From assembly GCF_018802765.1 (NCBI RefSeq), contig NZ_CP069163.1, forward strand, positions 2,180,311-2,244,310: 64,000 nt of DNA, given 5' to 3'. The notes under the pieces are model-generated. The model was not told the DNA's origin and ran no database searches. It worked only from the letters and a program-made list of their open reading frames with translations. The translations under genes were made by a program, and so were the position numbers. This document shows, piece by piece, positions 1-12,718 of the stretch (position 1 is its first letter; each line of letters starts with the position of its first letter). This DNA is from Paludibacterium sp. B53371 (GTDB taxonomy: Bacteria > Pseudomonadota > Gammaproteobacteria > Burkholderiales > Chromobacteriaceae).

Positions 1-140
1 GACATTCGTCAAATATCATTGTCATGGCGCATGGGCAGGCCACCGGCAATGGCAAAATTTGCGCTTTGGCCGCCATCACTTAAGATTAAACGCTACAATC
101 GCGCCCTGAGACCGGGCAAACCGGCAAAGCAGAGAAAAAC

Positions 141-518
141 ATGGAACAGGACACTTACACCATCTCCGAACTGGCCCGCGACCTGGACGTCACCGCGCGC
201 ACCATCCGCTTCTACGAAGAACAGGGGCTGATCGAACCAGAGCGCCGGGGACAGCAGCGCATCTTCACCCGCCGCGACCGCGCACGGCTGAAACTGATCC
301 TGCGCGGCAAGCGCATCGGCCTGTCGCTGGCCGAAATCCGCGAAATTCTCGACCTCTACCAGCGCGCCCGCGACGAAGCACAACAATCCCATCTGCTGCT
401 GCAACTGCTGACCGAACGCCGCGACCAGCTGCTGCGCCAGCGCCAGGACATCGACGAAGTCCTGCAGGAAATCGACGTTCTGTCGGCCCATTGCCGCGAG
501 GTCATCGCCAGCATCTGA
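141..518 (+). CDS. liuR: MerR-family regulator LiuR of leucine/isovalerate catabolism
   Basis: A 125-residue MerR-family transcription factor. Residues 5-45 form the winged helix-turn-helix, with the family-typical TARTIRFYEEQGLIEP segment, and residues 75-118 form the dimerisation coiled coil. There is no large effector domain, which matches LiuR proteins. It lies directly upstream of and co-directional with liuABCDE, and a perfect palindrome sits between it and liuA. From knowledge of LiuR in proteobacteria I infer that it controls the isovaleryl-CoA degradation genes in response to a pathway CoA intermediate. The start follows a purine-rich AGAGAAAAAC stretch. Another MerR-type function cannot be excluded, but the context is strong. 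Confidence 0.88.
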   Translation: MEQDTYTISELARDLDVTARTIRFYEEQGLIEPERRGQQRIFTRRDRARLKLILRGKRIGLSLAEIREILDLYQRARDEAQQSHLLLQLLTERRDQLLRQRQDIDEVLQEIDVLSAHCREVIASI

Positions 519-566
519 GTCCCTGAAGTACACGCTGCTCCGCCCGCGGTCCACGCCGAATACGTA

Positions 567-599
567 TTGACGTTTACGTAAACGTAATGGATGATTAAT
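567..599 (+). promoter_or_regulatory. Putative LiuR operator and liuA promoter
   Basis: A perfect 16-bp palindrome ACGTTTACGTAAACGT (570-585) overlaps a good -35 hexamer TTGACG (567-572). An ATTAAT hexamer at 594-599 could be the -10, giving an elongated spacer of about 21 bp. Operators lying in long spacers are typical of MerR-family activators. It sits 39 bp upstream of the liuA start. The promoter assignment is inference. Confidence 0.6.
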
Positions 600-623
600 G
601 CATACACCACAGGGAGAGACACC

Positions 624-1760
624 ATGGATCAGCAAAGCCTCGACATGCTGCGAGACAGCGTGCGCGATTTCGCCACGCAGGAAATTGCCCCGCGCGCCGC
701 CGACATCGATCGCGATAATCTGTTTCCGGCCGACCTGTGGCGCAAGATGGGAGACCTGGGTCTCCTGGGCATCACGGTCTCCGAGGCTTTCGGCGGCAGC
801 GAACTGGGCTATTTGGCGCAGATCGTGGCGATGGAAGAAATCAGCCGCGCCTCGGCTTCGGTCGGTCTGTCCTACGGCGCGCACGCCAATCTGTGCGTCA
901 ACCAGATCTTCCGCAATGGCAACGAAGCACAGAAACGCCGTTTCCTGCCCAAACTGATCAGCGGTGAGCATGTCGGGGCGCTGGCGATGTCCGAGCCCAA
1001 TGCCGGATCCGACGTCGTCAGCATGCAGCTCAAGGCCCGCGAGGACGGTGATCACTATGTGCTCAACGGTTCGAAGATGTGGATCACCAACGGGGGCGAC
1101 GCCGATGTGCTGGTGATCTACGCCAAGACCTCGGACCGGGACATCACCGCCTTCCTGGTAGAGAAAGGCATGCCGGGCTTCTCCTTCGGCAACAAGCTGG
1201 ACAAGCTGGGCATGCGCGGCTCCAACACCTACCCGCTGTTCTTCGACGAAGTCCGCGTGCCGCGTGCCAATGTACTGGGCGAAGTCGGCGGCGGCGTCAA
1301 AGTCCTGATGAGTGGTCTGGACTACGAACGCGCCGTGCTGGCAGCCGGCCCGCTGGGCATCATGCAAGCCTGTCTGGACCTGGCCCTGCCCTACCTGAAG
1401 GAACGCAAGCAGTTCGGTCGTGCCATCGGCGACTTCCAGCTGATGCAGGGCAAACTGGCCGATATGTATGTCTCGCTTTCAGCCACCCGCGCCTACGTCT
1501 ACTCGGTCGGTACGGCGCTGGACAATGGTCTGGAAGGCCGCGTAGTACGCAAAGATGCCGCCGGCGCCATCCTGTTCGCGGCCGAGAAGGCCACGCAGAT
1601 GGCGCTGGAAACCATTCAGTGCCTGGGGGGCAACGGCTATATCAACGACTTCCCGGCCGGCCGCCTGCTGCGCGATGCCAAGCTGTATGAAATCGGCGCC
1701 GGCACCAGCGAAATCCGCCGCTGGCTGATCGGTCGCGAACTGATGGCCGAACAAGGCTGA
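624..1760 (+). CDS. liuA: Isovaleryl-CoA dehydrogenase
   Basis: A 378-residue FAD-dependent acyl-CoA dehydrogenase that oxidises isovaleryl-CoA to 3-methylcrotonyl-CoA in leucine degradation, passing electrons to ETF. The family signatures [13 protein letters not shown] and [22 protein letters not shown] are present. The GLDYER segment supplies the catalytic Glu at the position specific to isovaleryl-CoA dehydrogenase. I chose the ATG at 624 because AGGGAGAG lies 6 nt upstream; an earlier in-frame ATG at 591 falls in the promoter. It is the first gene of the liuABCDE unit. The length is close to the family norm of about 390. Confidence 0.95.
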   Translation: MDQQSLDMLRDSVRDFATQEIAPRAADIDRDNLFPADLWRKMGDLGLLGITVSEAFGGSELGYLAQIVAMEEISRASASVGLSYGAHANLCVNQIFRNGNEAQKRRFLPKLISGEHVGALAMSEPNAGSDVVSMQLKAREDGDHYVLNGSKMWITNGGDADVLVIYAKTSDRDITAFLVEKGMPGFSFGNKLDKLGMRGSNTYPLFFDEVRVPRANVLGEVGGGVKVLMSGLDYERAVLAAGPLGIMQACLDLALPYLKERKQFGRAIGDFQLMQGKLADMYVSLSATRAYVYSVGTALDNGLEGRVVRKDAAGAILFAAEKATQMALETIQCLGGNGYINDFPAGRLLRDAKLYEIGAGTSEIRRWLIGRELMAEQG

Positions 1761-1770
1761 AGGAGCTGCC

Positions 1771-3369
<1,599 letters not shown>

Positions 3370-3376
3370 GGCCATC

Positions 3377-4171
3377 ATGAGTGACACACTGCAACTGGAA
3401 CGGCGCGGCAACCAGGCATGGATCTGGCTGTCCCGCCCCGAGGTGCACAACGCCTTCAACCCGGCGCTGATTCTGGAACTGACCGATACCCTGGCTAACC
3501 TGCAAAACCAGCCCGAGGTACGGGTTATCGTCCTGGCCTCGCAAGGCAAGAGCTTCTGTGCCGGCGCCGACCTGAACTGGATGAAAAGTGCCGGTGAACT
3601 GGGGGACGCCGAGAATCTGGCCGATGCCCAGCGGCTGGCACGCCTGTTCCGCACCCTGTACCGCTCGAACAAGCCGGTCATCGCCCGTATTCAGGGCGCT
3701 GCCCTGGGCGGCGGCATGGGCCTGGTCGCCGCCTGCGATATCGCCGTTTGCACGCCGGCAGCACGCTTTGCCCTTTCGGAAGTGCGCCTCGGACTGATTC
3801 CAGCCGTCATCGGCCCCTATGTCGCCGAAGCCATCGGCGTACGCCAGGCGCGTCGCTATGCCCTGACCGCCGAAACCCTGGACGCCGCCCGGGCACTGAA
3901 GCTGGGCCTGGTGCACGAAGTGGTCGAAGACAGTGCCCTGGACAGTACCGTCAGCCATCTGGCGGAACACATCGTGCGGGGCGGACCGGAAGCCCTGAGC
4001 CAGGCCAAGGCCCTGCTGCGCAATCTAATCGAAGGCGGTCCGGGCGATGACGAGGTGCTCGACGACTGCGCACGTCGCATTGCCATGCTGCGCCGAGGCC
4101 CGGAAGCACGCGAAGGGCTGCAGGCCTTCCTCGACAAACGACCGCCACACTGGCAGGGAGAATCGGCATGA
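3377..4171 (+). CDS. liuC: Methylglutaconyl-CoA hydratase (enoyl-CoA hydratase family)
   Basis: A 264-residue crotonase-fold protein predicted to hydrate 3-methylglutaconyl-CoA to HMG-CoA. The oxyanion-hole segments are SQGKSFCAGADLNWM (about residues 55-69) and IQGAALGGGMGLVAACDIAV (about 103-122). The ATG at 3377 has GTGAGG just upstream, overlapping the liuB stop; an in-frame upstream extension would lie inside liuB. Its stop codon overlaps the liuD start as ATGA, implying translational coupling. The substrate assignment rests mainly on operon position, because crotonases are hard to tell apart by motif. Confidence 0.92.
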   Translation: MSDTLQLERRGNQAWIWLSRPEVHNAFNPALILELTDTLANLQNQPEVRVIVLASQGKSFCAGADLNWMKSAGELGDAENLADAQRLARLFRTLYRSNKPVIARIQGAALGGGMGLVAACDIAVCTPAARFALSEVRLGLIPAVIGPYVAEAIGVRQARRYALTAETLDAARALKLGLVHEVVEDSALDSTVSHLAEHIVRGGPEALSQAKALLRNLIEGGPGDDEVLDDCARRIAMLRRGPEAREGLQAFLDKRPPHWQGESA

Positions 4172-6135
4172 TCCGCAAGCTGCTGATCGCCAATCGCGGC
4201 GAAATTGCCTGTCGCGTGATCCGAACCGCCCGCAACATGGGCATCCAGACCGTCGCCGTGCATGTGGCCGCCGATGCCGCCGCCCCCTTCGTGCAACAGG
4301 CCGATCAGGCCTGGCATCTGACCTCAGACAGCTACCTGGACATCTCCGGCATTCTCGCCATCGCACGCCAATGCGGCGTGGATGCCATCCATCCCGGTTA
4401 TGGCTTCCTGTCGGAGAACGCCGAATTCGCCCGCGCCTGCCGCGAGGCCGGCATCCTGTTCATCGGCCCGCGCGAACCGGCGCTGGCCACCATGGGCTCC
4501 AAATCCGCCGCCAAAGCGCTGCTGGCCCCCAGCGGCATACCATTGGTCCCCGGCTACCACGGCGACAATCAGGACCCGGCCCTGCTGGCGGCCGAGGCCG
4601 ACCGCATTGGCTACCCGGTGCTGATCAAGGCCAGTGCAGGGGGCGGCGGCAAGGGCATGCGCATCGTTCAGCAGGCCGGCGATTTCGCCGCCGCCCTCGC
4701 CTCCTGCCAGCGCGAAGCCCGCGCGAGCTTTGGTGATGACCGCGTACTGATCGAGAAATATCTCAGCGCACCGCGCCATATCGAAATCCAGGTCTTTGCC
4801 GACAGCCATGGCCAGTGCGTCTACCTGTTTGAGCGTGACTGCTCGGTACAACGCCGACACCAAAAGGTGCTGGAAGAAGCCCCGGCCCCCGGGCTGAGCG
4901 AGGCCATGCGCCGCGCCATGGGCGAGACTGCCTGCCGGGTCGCACGGGCCGTCGACTATCTGGGTGCCGGCACGGTCGAATTCATCGTCGATGGTCAAAG
5001 CGGCGACTATTACTTCATGGAGATGAATACCCGCCTGCAGGTTGAGCATCCGGTCACCGAAATGATCACCGGCCAGGACCTGGTCGCCTGGCAGATTCGT
5101 GTGGCGCAGGGCGAACCCCTGCCGCTGCGCCAGGATCAGCTGACCCTGCATGGCCATGCCATCGAAGCCCGCCTGTACGCCGAAGACCCGCAGACTGGCT
5201 TCCTGCCCTCCTGCGGACGCCTGCTGCACCTGCAGACCCCGGTGCCGTGCGATTGGCTGCGCATCGATAGTGGCGTGGTCGCCGGCGACACCATCACCCC
5301 GCTGTTCGACCCGATGCTGGCCAAGCTGATCGTCTGGGGACCGACCCGCGCCGAAGCCCTGGCGCGGCTCGATCAGGCCCTGGCGGCGTATCAGGTCGCG
5401 GGCGTCGCCACCAACTTTGCCTTCCTGCGCAAAATTGTTACTCATTCAGCATTTGCCGACGGTATAGTGGATACCGGGTTCATCGAACGCTACCAGGCCG
5501 AGCTGTTGCCGGCACCGGCGGCGCCAGCAGCCGAAGCGCTGGCACTGCTGGCACTGGCCGACAGCCTGGCCGCTGCGCCGGGTGGCGATGGCCCCTGGGA
5601 TGGTTCCCTCCCCGGCTGGCGCCTGGGCGGCGCGGCACAACGCCAAAGCCGGCAGTACCAGTGGCGCGAACACACCCTGCCGGTCGTGCTGCAACGTCGC
5701 GGCCATGAATGCCTGCTGCAGATCAGCGATGTCACCCTGCGCGCCGAGGCCGTACAGTGGCGCGATGGCGTGATCAGCGCCCGCCTCGGCGGCCGGCGTT
5801 GCCAGGCGACCGTGCTGCAGCGCGAGCAGCAGCGCATTGTGTTTTACCAGGGCGAGACCCTGACACTGACATGGGTCGACCCGCTGGCCGCCAATGAGGG
5901 CCATCAGCACGGCAGCGGCCACCTGCGGGCGCCGATGCCCGGCCGGGTGGTGGCGCTGTGTGCCGAGATCGGCGCCAGGGTCCGCAAGGGCCAGGCCCTG
6001 CTGATCATGGAGGCGATGAAAATGGAGCACACCCTGTTCGCCCCGGCGGATGGTCAGGTCAGTGCCTATCATTTCACCCCCGGACAGCAGGTCGAAGAAG
6101 GTGTCGATCTGCTGGATTTCGAAGCACAGGACTGA
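4168..6135 (+). CDS. liuD: Methylcrotonyl-CoA carboxylase, biotin carboxylase/BCCP (alpha) subunit
   Basis: A 655-residue biotin-dependent subunit. The N-terminal biotin carboxylase (about residues 1-445) shows IANRGEIACRVIRTARNMGI, the ATP-grasp loop KASAGGGGKGMRIV and MEMNTRLQVEHPVTEMITG. A middle linker domain follows, then a C-terminal biotinyl domain whose EAMKMEH motif puts the biotinylated lysine at K618. It partners with LiuB. The ATG overlaps the liuC stop by 4 nt. The length matches MCC alpha subunits of about 660. Confidence 0.95.
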   Translation: MIRKLLIANRGEIACRVIRTARNMGIQTVAVHVAADAAAPFVQQADQAWHLTSDSYLDISGILAIARQCGVDAIHPGYGFLSENAEFARACREAGILFIGPREPALATMGSKSAAKALLAPSGIPLVPGYHGDNQDPALLAAEADRIGYPVLIKASAGGGGKGMRIVQQAGDFAAALASCQREARASFGDDRVLIEKYLSAPRHIEIQVFADSHGQCVYLFERDCSVQRRHQKVLEEAPAPGLSEAMRRAMGETACRVARAVDYLGAGTVEFIVDGQSGDYYFMEMNTRLQVEHPVTEMITGQDLVAWQIRVAQGEPLPLRQDQLTLHGHAIEARLYAEDPQTGFLPSCGRLLHLQTPVPCDWLRIDSGVVAGDTITPLFDPMLAKLIVWGPTRAEALARLDQALAAYQVAGVATNFAFLRKIVTHSAFADGIVDTGFIERYQAELLPAPAAPAAEALALLALADSLAAAPGGDGPWDGSLPGWRLGGAAQRQSRQYQWREHTLPVVLQRRGHECLLQISDVTLRAEAVQWRDGVISARLGGRRCQATVLQREQQRIVFYQGETLTLTWVDPLAANEGHQHGSGHLRAPMPGRVVALCAEIGARVRKGQALLIMEAMKMEHTLFAPADGQVSAYHFTPGQQVEEGVDLLDFEAQD

Positions 6136-6138
6136 AAC

Positions 6139-7035
6139 ATGAGCGATCAGGTCAGGATTGTGGAAGTCGGGCCGCGAGACGGTCTGCAAAATGAAAGCCG
6201 CCCCCTCCGTGTCGAGCAGCGGCTGGCCCTGATCCGGCGACTGGCCGAAGCCGGATTGCCGGTCATCGAGGCCGGTGCCATGGTCTCCCCGGCGCGGGTG
6301 CCGCAGATGGCTCAGTCCGATGCGGTGCTGACACAGCTCCCCCTCGACGGCACGCAACGCTATCCGGTACTGGTGCCCAATCTGAAAGGGCTGGAAGCCG
6401 CGCTGACCGCCGGTGCGCGCGACATCGCCGTCTTCGGCTCCGCCAGTGAAACCTTCAGCCAGCGCAACATCCAGTGCAGCATCGCCGAAAGCCTGCAACG
6501 CTTCGAGGCCGTCATTGAACAGGCACGCGAGCGGGGTATCCGGGTACGAGGCTATGTCTCCTGTGTGGCAGGCTGCCCCTATGAGGGTGAGATTGCCCCC
6601 GACAAGGTCGCCCAGGTGGCCCATGCGCTCTATCAGATGGGCTGCGAAGAAATCTCGCTGGGAGACACGATCGGTTGCGGTACCCCGGGCAGTATTCTGG
6701 CCATGCTCGATGCCGTGGGCCGCCGAGTCCCCATGCGCCAGCTGGCCGGCCATTATCACGACACCCGCGGCATGGCGCTGGCGAATATCTATGCCTCGCT
6801 GCAGGCCGGCGTTCGCTGCTTCGACGCCTCGGTCGGCGGACTGGGCGGATGCCCTTACGCCGAAGGTGCTTCGGGCAATGTGGCCACGGAAGAGCTGGTT
6901 TACCTGCTGCACGGCCTCGGCTACCGCACCGGTATCACGCTGAGCGCCCTGATCGACACCGCCTGGTGGATCGGCGAATTACTGGGCAGTGCGCCACGCA
7001 GCAAGCTGGCGCTGGCCATGAAACCCCAACACTGA
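6139..7035 (+). CDS. liuE: Hydroxymethylglutaryl-CoA lyase
   Basis: A 298-residue TIM-barrel lyase that cleaves HMG-CoA to acetoacetate and acetyl-CoA, the last step of the liu pathway. The N-terminus has VEVGPRDGLQNE, with the metal-binding Asp. The C-terminal signature GGLGGCPYAEGASGNVATEE carries the active-site Cys. The metal-binding HYHDTRGMA segment lies near residue 203. It starts 3 nt after liuD. This is a standard bacterial form with no targeting sequence. Confidence 0.95.
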   Translation: MSDQVRIVEVGPRDGLQNESRPLRVEQRLALIRRLAEAGLPVIEAGAMVSPARVPQMAQSDAVLTQLPLDGTQRYPVLVPNLKGLEAALTAGARDIAVFGSASETFSQRNIQCSIAESLQRFEAVIEQARERGIRVRGYVSCVAGCPYEGEIAPDKVAQVAHALYQMGCEEISLGDTIGCGTPGSILAMLDAVGRRVPMRQLAGHYHDTRGMALANIYASLQAGVRCFDASVGGLGGCPYAEGASGNVATEELVYLLHGLGYRTGITLSALIDTAWWIGELLGSAPRSKLALAMKPQH

Positions 7036-7062
7036 CGCACTAGACCATTTCCAGGAGCTGGG

Positions 7063-9021
<1,959 letters not shown>

Positions 9022-9029
9022 TTCAAGAC

Positions 9030-9097
9030 GCAAGCAGGGGGTCAGGTCTTGAATTTTGCGGCCTGCTGCAAAATTCAAGACCTGACCCCCTGCTTGC
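9030..9097. repeat. 30-bp perfect inverted repeat (REP-like hairpin)
   Basis: Arms 9030-9059 and 9068-9097 are exact reverse complements, with an 8-nt loop. They begin 9 bp after the aacS stop. The arm contains GGGGTCAGGTCTTGAATTTT, a sequence type I recall from dispersed elements near REP-associated tyrosine transposases. No T-tract follows, so it is not a classic terminator, though it could block 3' exonucleases or act bidirectionally. Confidence 0.8.
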
Positions 9098-9121
9098 TGC
9101 CCTCGTCTCTGTCAGACCTGG

Positions 9122-10753
9122 CTAGTGGGCTCGCCGGCGTTCCAGAACGAAAATCTCGTCGTCTTCCCGCGGGCGGCTGCCTTGCCAGATCACCTGCCAG
9201 GCCGGATCAGGCAGAATGCTGCGCGGGCGGATGATCAGCCGCAATTCGCAAGCGGACTCGCGCAAGGACAGGTTCATCCCGGCATAGTATTGCCAGCTCA
9301 CCCGTCCCATCAGATTGCCTACCCCGGTGGAGACACAGCCGGCATCCGCCGGCAGGTGGCGTACCATGTCGACCACCACCGGGCGATAACTCTTGAGGGC
9401 ATCCAGCCAGGGCAGCCAGAGGCTGCCGATCAGCCCCCACAGCAGGGTGAGGCCGGCAGCCCAGTTGGTGACCGCCTGGCGGCCGCGCAGATTGCGCCGC
9501 GTCAGGGCCCAGATCCAGACCAGTGTGGCAAACAGGCCGCACAGCGCCATGGCCACCGATACATGCGGTACATAGTAGGGGCTGAAATAATGTGCCCGTC
9601 CGGCCAGTCGCTCCGGCCAGCCAAAGTTCATTGCCGCCCAGCCAAACCAGACCAGCAGGCCGAAAAAGCCAAAGGTCATCAGGGCAAACCAGTTCAACGC
9701 CGCCGCGGCCCCGCGACGCAGGGTATCCAGCTCGATCGCAGCCATCAGCGCCAGGGGCAGCAGGAGTGGCATGGTGTTCTTGGTGGCCTGCATGCCGGAC
9801 AGGGTCAACAGGATGATGATCACGGCAAAGAACAAACCCGGCAGCTGCATCATCGGCTTGTCAAAATGACGACGGCGGTAGAGCGTCCACCCCGCCAGCG
9901 GCCAGGCAGGCCAGGCATACCACAGCGCGGTTTTCAGGTAATAACCCGAGTCATGGAAGAAGTCCGGACGGGAAAATCCGGCCAGTTCACCCAGGGCATA
10001 ATCGTGCCACCACAGATCGAACAGTGCCGGATAGTAGCGGGCAAAGGCCACCGGCCAGACCAGCAACAGGGGCAAGCCGAACAGCAGGGCCATGGTCACC
10101 GTGATGGCATAACGCTTGTTGCGCCAGGCCGGAAACAGCGGCAGGAGCAGTACCACGGACCAGAGCAGCATCAGATCCAGCAGACTGGAGGACAGGAACA
10201 GCACCGTACTGGCCAGGCCCAGCAGGGCGCCGGACAGTGCCGGCAGGCGCAGGCACAGAGCCAGCGCGTAGAAGGCGGCCGCATAACCGGTAAAACTGGC
10301 CACGCTGGAGGTCATCTGGTGACCGGTTTCCACCAGACCGATGCAGCCGATCAGAATCAGCACGGCACTGCGGCCGTGCCGCCGTCCGATGAGCTCCCGT
10401 GCCGCCCCGCCGACACAAGTCAGCGCCAGCGCCATGAATAACGGGGTCGCCAGCCGCGCCGCATCGTGCGCCGGCAGCAGCCAGGGCGAGAACAGCCGCA
10501 CGAAGAAGCTGGCCACCCAGTAATACAGCGGGGGATTGCTCAGCCAGGGCTCGCCCTGGAACGTGGGCACCAGCCAGTGGCCATGGGCCAGCATGTCCTG
10601 CACCACCGCCAGCACGAACGGCTCGTCCGGCTTCCAGGGGTCATGGCCGATAATGGCCGGCCACAGCCAGATGAACGCCAGCAGCAGGAGCACCCAGGGC
10701 TTTTCGGTCGGGCGCGGCAGATTGTTCTGGTGATCAGGGGAATAGGTCAGCAT
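9122..10753 (-). CDS. ArnT/PMT-like membrane glycosyltransferase
   Basis: A 543-residue polytopic membrane protein with about 11-13 hydrophobic segments, resembling GT39/GT83 polyprenyl-phosphate-sugar transferases (ArnT, PMT). The first periplasmic loop has DPWKPDEP (residues 38-45), the acidic pair expected for metal and lipid-phosphate binding, followed by GEPWLSNPPLYYW, which matches the family pattern. It would transfer a sugar from a lipid carrier to lipid A, a glycan or a protein at the periplasmic face. The acceptor cannot be told from sequence. It stands alone, with no arn genes beside it, so I give no gene symbol. Confidence 0.8.
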   Translation of the reverse strand: MLTYSPDHQNNLPRPTEKPWVLLLLAFIWLWPAIIGHDPWKPDEPFVLAVVQDMLAHGHWLVPTFQGEPWLSNPPLYYWVASFFVRLFSPWLLPAHDAARLATPLFMALALTCVGGAARELIGRRHGRSAVLILIGCIGLVETGHQMTSSVASFTGYAAAFYALALCLRLPALSGALLGLASTVLFLSSSLLDLMLLWSVVLLLPLFPAWRNKRYAITVTMALLFGLPLLLVWPVAFARYYPALFDLWWHDYALGELAGFSRPDFFHDSGYYLKTALWYAWPAWPLAGWTLYRRRHFDKPMMQLPGLFFAVIIILLTLSGMQATKNTMPLLLPLALMAAIELDTLRRGAAAALNWFALMTFGFFGLLVWFGWAAMNFGWPERLAGRAHYFSPYYVPHVSVAMALCGLFATLVWIWALTRRNLRGRQAVTNWAAGLTLLWGLIGSLWLPWLDALKSYRPVVVDMVRHLPADAGCVSTGVGNLMGRVSWQYYAGMNLSLRESACELRLIIRPRSILPDPAWQVIWQGSRPREDDEIFVLERRRAH

Positions 10754-10882
10754 GCGATGTTCAGCCTCGGAATGGCTTGCGGGTCAGGGACCCTCTGAAC
10801 AGGTTATCTCTTTTGCCTTCAAACGCCGTGGAAATCACTTGCTCAGAAGCCCCACAGCTTAGCATGAATGGCATCAGGAACA

Positions 10883-10908
10883 AAAAAGGCAGCCTGGGCT
10901 GCCTTTTC
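10883..10908 (-). terminator. Rho-independent terminator of rpmE
   Basis: Stem GGCAGC/GCTGCC (10889-10894 with 10899-10904), flanked by an A-run and T-run that extend the stem. On the minus strand the hairpin is followed by TTTTTT, just downstream of rpmE. Confidence 0.85.
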
Positions 10909-10926
10909 TGGAGTCTTCGACGCGAA

Positions 10927-11145
10927 TTAGCCGCGCTTGAAGAAGCTGCCGAACTTCTGGTTGAACTTGTCAACGCGACCGGCGGTGTCGACGATCTTCT
11001 GCTTGCCGGTGTAGAACGGGTGGCAGTTGGAGCAAACTTCGATGTGGAAGGCTTCCTTGGCCATCGTGGACTTGGTCACGAAGGTGTTGCCGCAGGAGCA
11101 GGTCACAGCGACGTCTGTGTAAGACGGATGAATATCATTGCGCAT
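10927..11145 (-). CDS. rpmE: 50S ribosomal protein L31 (zinc-binding type)
   Basis: A 72-residue bL31 of the C+ type. Cys16, Cys18, Cys38 and Cys41 form the zinc site (TCSCG and [14 protein letters not shown]). The ATG at 11145 is chosen because the family starts with a short basic MRNDIHP-like end and AAAGGA lies about 8 nt upstream; in-frame upstream codons would add a non-conserved 15-residue extension. It is monocistronic, with its own terminator. A 7-bp hairpin lies in the leader. Confidence 0.96.
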   Translation of the reverse strand: MRNDIHPSYTDVAVTCSCGNTFVTKSTMAKEAFHIEVCSNCHPFYTGKQKIVDTAGRVDKFNQKFGSFFKRG

Positions 11146-11164
11146 GATGCGTTCCTTTACTCGG

Positions 11165-11185
11165 GTACAGGGGTTTTGCCTGTAC
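11165..11185 (-). promoter_or_regulatory. Hairpin in the rpmE 5' leader
   Basis: GTACAGG and CCTGTAC form a perfect 7-bp stem with a 7-nt loop, starting 19 nt upstream of the rpmE start and ending just before the Shine-Dalgarno. E. coli bL31 is reported to control its own synthesis through its mRNA leader. A similar role here is inference. Confidence 0.35.
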
Positions 11186-11247
11186 TGCATGACGAAACCG
11201 ACGATTATCCGCCGATTACCTCATCTTGACAAGACCCCGCCATGGAA

Positions 11248-12621
11248 TCAGCCACGACGCCAGGTTGTCACACCGGCACTGTCTTCCAGGATCACGCCCT
11301 CTGCCGCCAGTTGGTCGCGAATTCGGTCGGACTCGGCCCAGTTCTTGGCGGCTCGCGCGGCGCGGCGCTGCTCAATCAGCGCCTCGATGTCTTCGGCGGC
11401 CAGCTGGCCCGCCCCGCCCTGCCCGCCTTGCAGGAACGCCACCGGATCACGGTGCAGCAGGCCGAGTACACCGGCGAGCGCACGCAGCAGACCGGACAGC
11501 TCGGCCGACTGAGTCTTGTGAACCTCGTTGGCCAGATCGAACAGCACGGCCATGGCCTCGACGGTATTGAAATCATCATCCATGGCCGCCTTGAAGCGCA
11601 CGGCATACTCATCGTGCCACTCCAGAGGAACGTCCACCGGCGGTACGTTCTTCAGTGCCGTATACAGGCGGGTCAGGGCGGCACGCGCATCGTCCAGATG
11701 AGCATCGGAATAATTCAGCGGACTGCGATAGTGGGCACGCAGGATAAAGAAGCGCACCACTTCGGCATCATACTTTTGCAGCACTTCGCGGATGGTGAAG
11801 AAATTGCCCAGGGACTTGGACATTTTTTCATCGTCGACACGAATGAAGCCGTTATGCATCCAGTAATTGACGAAGCCATGACCATGCGCGCCCTCGGACT
11901 GGGCAATCTCGTTCTCATGATGCGGGAACTGCAGATCCGCGCCGCCGCCATGAATGTCGAAATGCTCGCCCAGCAGGTGCTCGCTCATGACAGAGCATTC
12001 GATGTGCCAGCCCGGACGGCCCGGCCCCCAGGGGGAATCCCAGCTCGGCTCACCCGGTTTGGCTGCCTTCCACAAAACGAAGTCCATCGGGTCGCGCTTG
12101 TGCGGATCGACTTCGACCCGCTCCCCGGCGCGCAGGTCTTCCAGACTCTTGCCGGACAACTTGCCATAGCCCTCGAAAGCATGCACGGCGTAGTACACAT
12201 CGCCATTCTTGGCCGCATAGGCATGACCGTTGCCGATCAGGGTCTCGATCATGTGGATCATCCCCGGCACATAGGCCGTGGCACGCGGTTCGTGGTTCGG
12301 CCGCTCGACGCCAAGCGCTGCGCTGTCTTCATCCATGGCGGTAATGAAGCGTTGCGTCAGCGCGCCGATGCTTTCACCGTTCTCGGCCGCGCGGCGAATG
12401 ATCTTGTCATCAATATCGGTGATGTTGCGCACGTAGTTGACGTCATAACCACTGGCCCGCAACCAGCGCGCCACCATGTCGAATACCACCATCACCCGCG
12501 CATGACCGAGATGGCAGAAGTCGTAGACGGTCATGCCGCAGACGTACATACGTACCTTGTTGGCCTCGATCGGGGTAAAGACTTCTTTCTGTCTGGACAG
12601 GGTATTGTAGAGCTTCAGCAT
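11248..12621 (-). CDS. cysS: Cysteine--tRNA ligase
   Basis: A 457-residue class I aminoacyl-tRNA synthetase charging tRNA-Cys. The HIGH motif is HLGH (residues 37-40), Cys28 is a zinc ligand in YVCGMTVYD, further zinc ligands lie in GWHIECS, and KMSKS occurs near residue 265 as [13 protein letters not shown]. The length matches E. coli CysS at 461. It lies about 100 bp upstream of rpmE on the same strand and appears to be expressed on its own. Confidence 0.97.
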   Translation of the reverse strand: MLKLYNTLSRQKEVFTPIEANKVRMYVCGMTVYDFCHLGHARVMVVFDMVARWLRASGYDVNYVRNITDIDDKIIRRAAENGESIGALTQRFITAMDEDSAALGVERPNHEPRATAYVPGMIHMIETLIGNGHAYAAKNGDVYYAVHAFEGYGKLSGKSLEDLRAGERVEVDPHKRDPMDFVLWKAAKPGEPSWDSPWGPGRPGWHIECSVMSEHLLGEHFDIHGGGADLQFPHHENEIAQSEGAHGHGFVNYWMHNGFIRVDDEKMSKSLGNFFTIREVLQKYDAEVVRFFILRAHYRSPLNYSDAHLDDARAALTRLYTALKNVPPVDVPLEWHDEYAVRFKAAMDDDFNTVEAMAVLFDLANEVHKTQSAELSGLLRALAGVLGLLHRDPVAFLQGGQGGAGQLAAEDIEALIEQRRAARAAKNWAESDRIRDQLAAEGVILEDSAGVTTWRRG

Positions 12622-12718
12622 GGTGATTCGACGTTGAGGGAGGTTGACTGACCGAGAATTGTAGCAGAAGTCCGGCGCGCCGGGCCGGGCGTTTCGCCCG
12701 CGCCAGCGCGCCGCAGGA

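Noticed and set aside
93-1367. A 424-codon minus-strand frame opposite liuR and liuA
   Set aside because: It covers liuR, the palindromic operator and most of liuA. Both genes on the other strand are clear family members.
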